Positions 6,035 through 7,175 of a stretch of DNA of 7,175 nucleotides are shown here, one piece after another. Both the position numbers and the translations under genes were made by a program. The notes beneath the pieces were generated by a model. It saw only the letters and a list, made by a program, of their open reading frames with translations. It did not search any database and was not told where the DNA came from. Every line of letters starts with the position of its first letter. The first letter of the stretch is position 1. This DNA comes from CAYTOJ01 sp964439415 (GTDB taxonomy: Bacteria; Pseudomonadota; Alphaproteobacteria; Rickettsiales; CAZAGG01), in contig CAYTOJ010000101.1 in the NCBI GenBank assembly GCA_964439415.1, positions 1 to 7,175 on the forward strand. Reading direction: 5' to 3'.

Positions 6035-7147
6035 ATGCGCATCTTAGACACTATAAAAATTGATGTAACTCCAGCCTATGAGATCATAGTGGGGGAGGAT
6101 TTACTGCAAAGCGCGGCTGTTTTCTGCGCGGATGAACTGAAAAGCGGAAGTATTTTTGTAATAACGGATGAAAACTCGCACCGGTTATTTTATCGCCAGC
6201 TAAACAATGCCTTCAATACCATCGGCCATAACATCACGCCTATAATAATTGCACCTGGCGAGAGGAGCAAAAACTTCACCAGCTTTGAGGGTGTTATTGA
6301 GGAAATTTTATCCCACCCGCTTAGCCGCAAATCCACCATAATCGCTTTAGGCGGCGGCGTGGTGGGTGACATGGCTGGCTTTGCCGCCAGCGTGCTGATG
6401 CGCGGCATTAATCTGGTGCAGATTCCCACCACCCTGCTGGCGCAGGTGGATAGCTCAGTTGGTGGCAAAAACGGCATTAATTCGCGCTTCGGTAAAAACC
6501 TTATCGGCACTTTTTATCAGCCGCGCCGTGTTTTCATTGATATTAATATGCTGAAAACTCTGCCAGAGCGGGAGATGCTGGCGGGCTTTGCGGAAGTTAT
6601 AAAATACGGCCTCATTAACGATGCTGCTTTTTTTGTATGGCTTAAGGAAAATGCTGCCAGTGTTTTAAACCGTAATCCTGACAGTCTGGCTTACATAACC
6701 GCCACTAGCTGCCGCGCCAAGGCGGATATAGTAGGCAAAGATGAAAAGGAAGCCGGGCAGCGGATGCTGCTGAATCTGGGGCATACCTTCGGCCATGCGC
6801 TGGAAGCCTTTTATGAATATAATGGCCTGCTACTGCACGGCGAAGCAGTGGCAATCGGTATGTGCATGGCTTTTGATTATTCAGCAAAGCTTGGCCTATG
6901 CCCTGAAAGTGAAGCTGAGGAAGTGAGGGACTTCATAAAAAGCTGCGGCCTGCCAGTCGATTGCACGCATCTTCCCCCACCCGATCCTGCTAGATTACTG
7001 GAATTCATGATGCAGGATAAAAAAGCAGGCACAGATTCTATTAACCTCATTCTAGCGCACGCAATTGCAAAGTCCTTCATTTATAAAGAGCAGGACATGG
7101 ACAGATTAGGTGTTTTTCTGAGAGGTTGTTGCCGATTTCTACTCTAG
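6035..7147 (+). CDS. aroB: 3-dehydroquinate synthase
   Basis: AroB converts DAHP to 3-dehydroquinate, the second step of the shikimate pathway, using NAD and a divalent metal such as zinc. The 370-residue product has the NAD-binding GGGVVGDMAGF (107-117), the block IPTTLLAQVDSSVGGKNGIN (130-149), and FAEVIKYG (185-192) with metal ligand E187. It also has LNLGHTFGHALE (246-257) with ligand H250 and LLHGEAVAIG (266-275) with ligand H268. ATG 6035 is preferred because the family begins close to the IKIDVTPAYEIIVG stretch. An in-frame ATG at 5996 would add 13 mostly hydrophobic residues, and neither start has a clear ribosome binding site. The C-terminal tail after residue 355 (RGCCRFLL end) is not one I recognise. 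AroK-AroB adjacency supports the call. Confidence 0.96.
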   Translation: MRILDTIKIDVTPAYEIIVGEDLLQSAAVFCADELKSGSIFVITDENSHRLFYRQLNNAFNTIGHNITPIIIAPGERSKNFTSFEGVIEEILSHPLSRKSTIIALGGGVVGDMAGFAASVLMRGINLVQIPTTLLAQVDSSVGGKNGINSRFGKNLIGTFYQPRRVFIDINMLKTLPEREMLAGFAEVIKYGLINDAAFFVWLKENAASVLNRNPDSLAYITATSCRAKADIVGKDEKEAGQRMLLNLGHTFGHALEAFYEYNGLLLHGEAVAIGMCMAFDYSAKLGLCPESEAEEVRDFIKSCGLPVDCTHLPPPDPARLLEFMMQDKKAGTDSINLILAHAIAKSFIYKEQDMDRLGVFLRGCCRFLL

Positions 7148-7151
7148 CTTG

Positions 7152-7169
7152 CTGCAAACTGCAGTTTTT
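7152..7169 (+). terminator. probable intrinsic terminator after aroB
   Basis: CTGCA (7152-7156) pairs with TGCAG (7160-7164) around AAC, and an outer G-T pair can extend it. The stem runs directly into five T (7165-7169). It starts 4 nt after the aroB stop. The stem is short, so termination may be partial. The sequence AAACTGCAGTTT (7156-7167) is also a perfect 12-nt palindrome. Confidence 0.55.
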
Positions 7170-7175
7170 GCTTAG

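Overview
This window looks like a piece of an alphaproteobacterial chromosome of moderate GC content. The main reason is the order xerD - aroK - aroB on one strand, which is a familiar arrangement in Alphaproteobacteria. The FkbM methyltransferases upstream also resemble, from memory, a subfamily found in Magnetospirillum and Rhodospirillales-like genomes. I cannot name a genus. All genes I support lie on the + strand.

Layout. Positions 1-368 hold no convincing long gene but are full of inverted repeats. These include a 234-bp segment (113-346) bounded by 19-nt inverted ends, two strong hairpins inside it, and a possible 57-codon ORF. Positions 369-4131 are an accessory glycan-modification cassette. 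It has two tandem paralogous FkbM-type methyltransferases that overlap by ATGA, then, after a 20-nt gap, a 646-residue glycosyltransferase. The C-terminal half of that enzyme looks like family GT41, and the closest signature I recognise is HMW1C/N-glycosyltransferase. A 47-residue single-pass membrane protein overlaps its stop codon (TAATG). The housekeeping block follows: the tyrosine recombinase XerD, shikimate kinase AroK and, after an unusually long gap, 3-dehydroquinate synthase AroB. The window ends on a probable intrinsic terminator.

How the genes work together. The two methyltransferases and the glycosyltransferase are probably co-transcribed and translationally linked. They plausibly add and then O-methylate sugars on a surface glycan or glycoprotein; the acceptor is not in the window. 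XerD acts with XerC to resolve chromosome dimers. AroB makes 3-dehydroquinate and AroK phosphorylates shikimate, two steps of the chorismate pathway, so the organism probably makes its own aromatic amino acids.

Points most worth a second look: the palindromic element at the left edge, which is a multiple of three long and open in one frame; the xerD start, where homology and the ribosome binding site point upstream of the first in-frame ATG but no ordinary start codon exists there; and the pairing of a GT41-type enzyme with duplicated FkbM methyltransferases. I see no CRISPR array, tRNA, rRNA or insertion sequence with a transposase.
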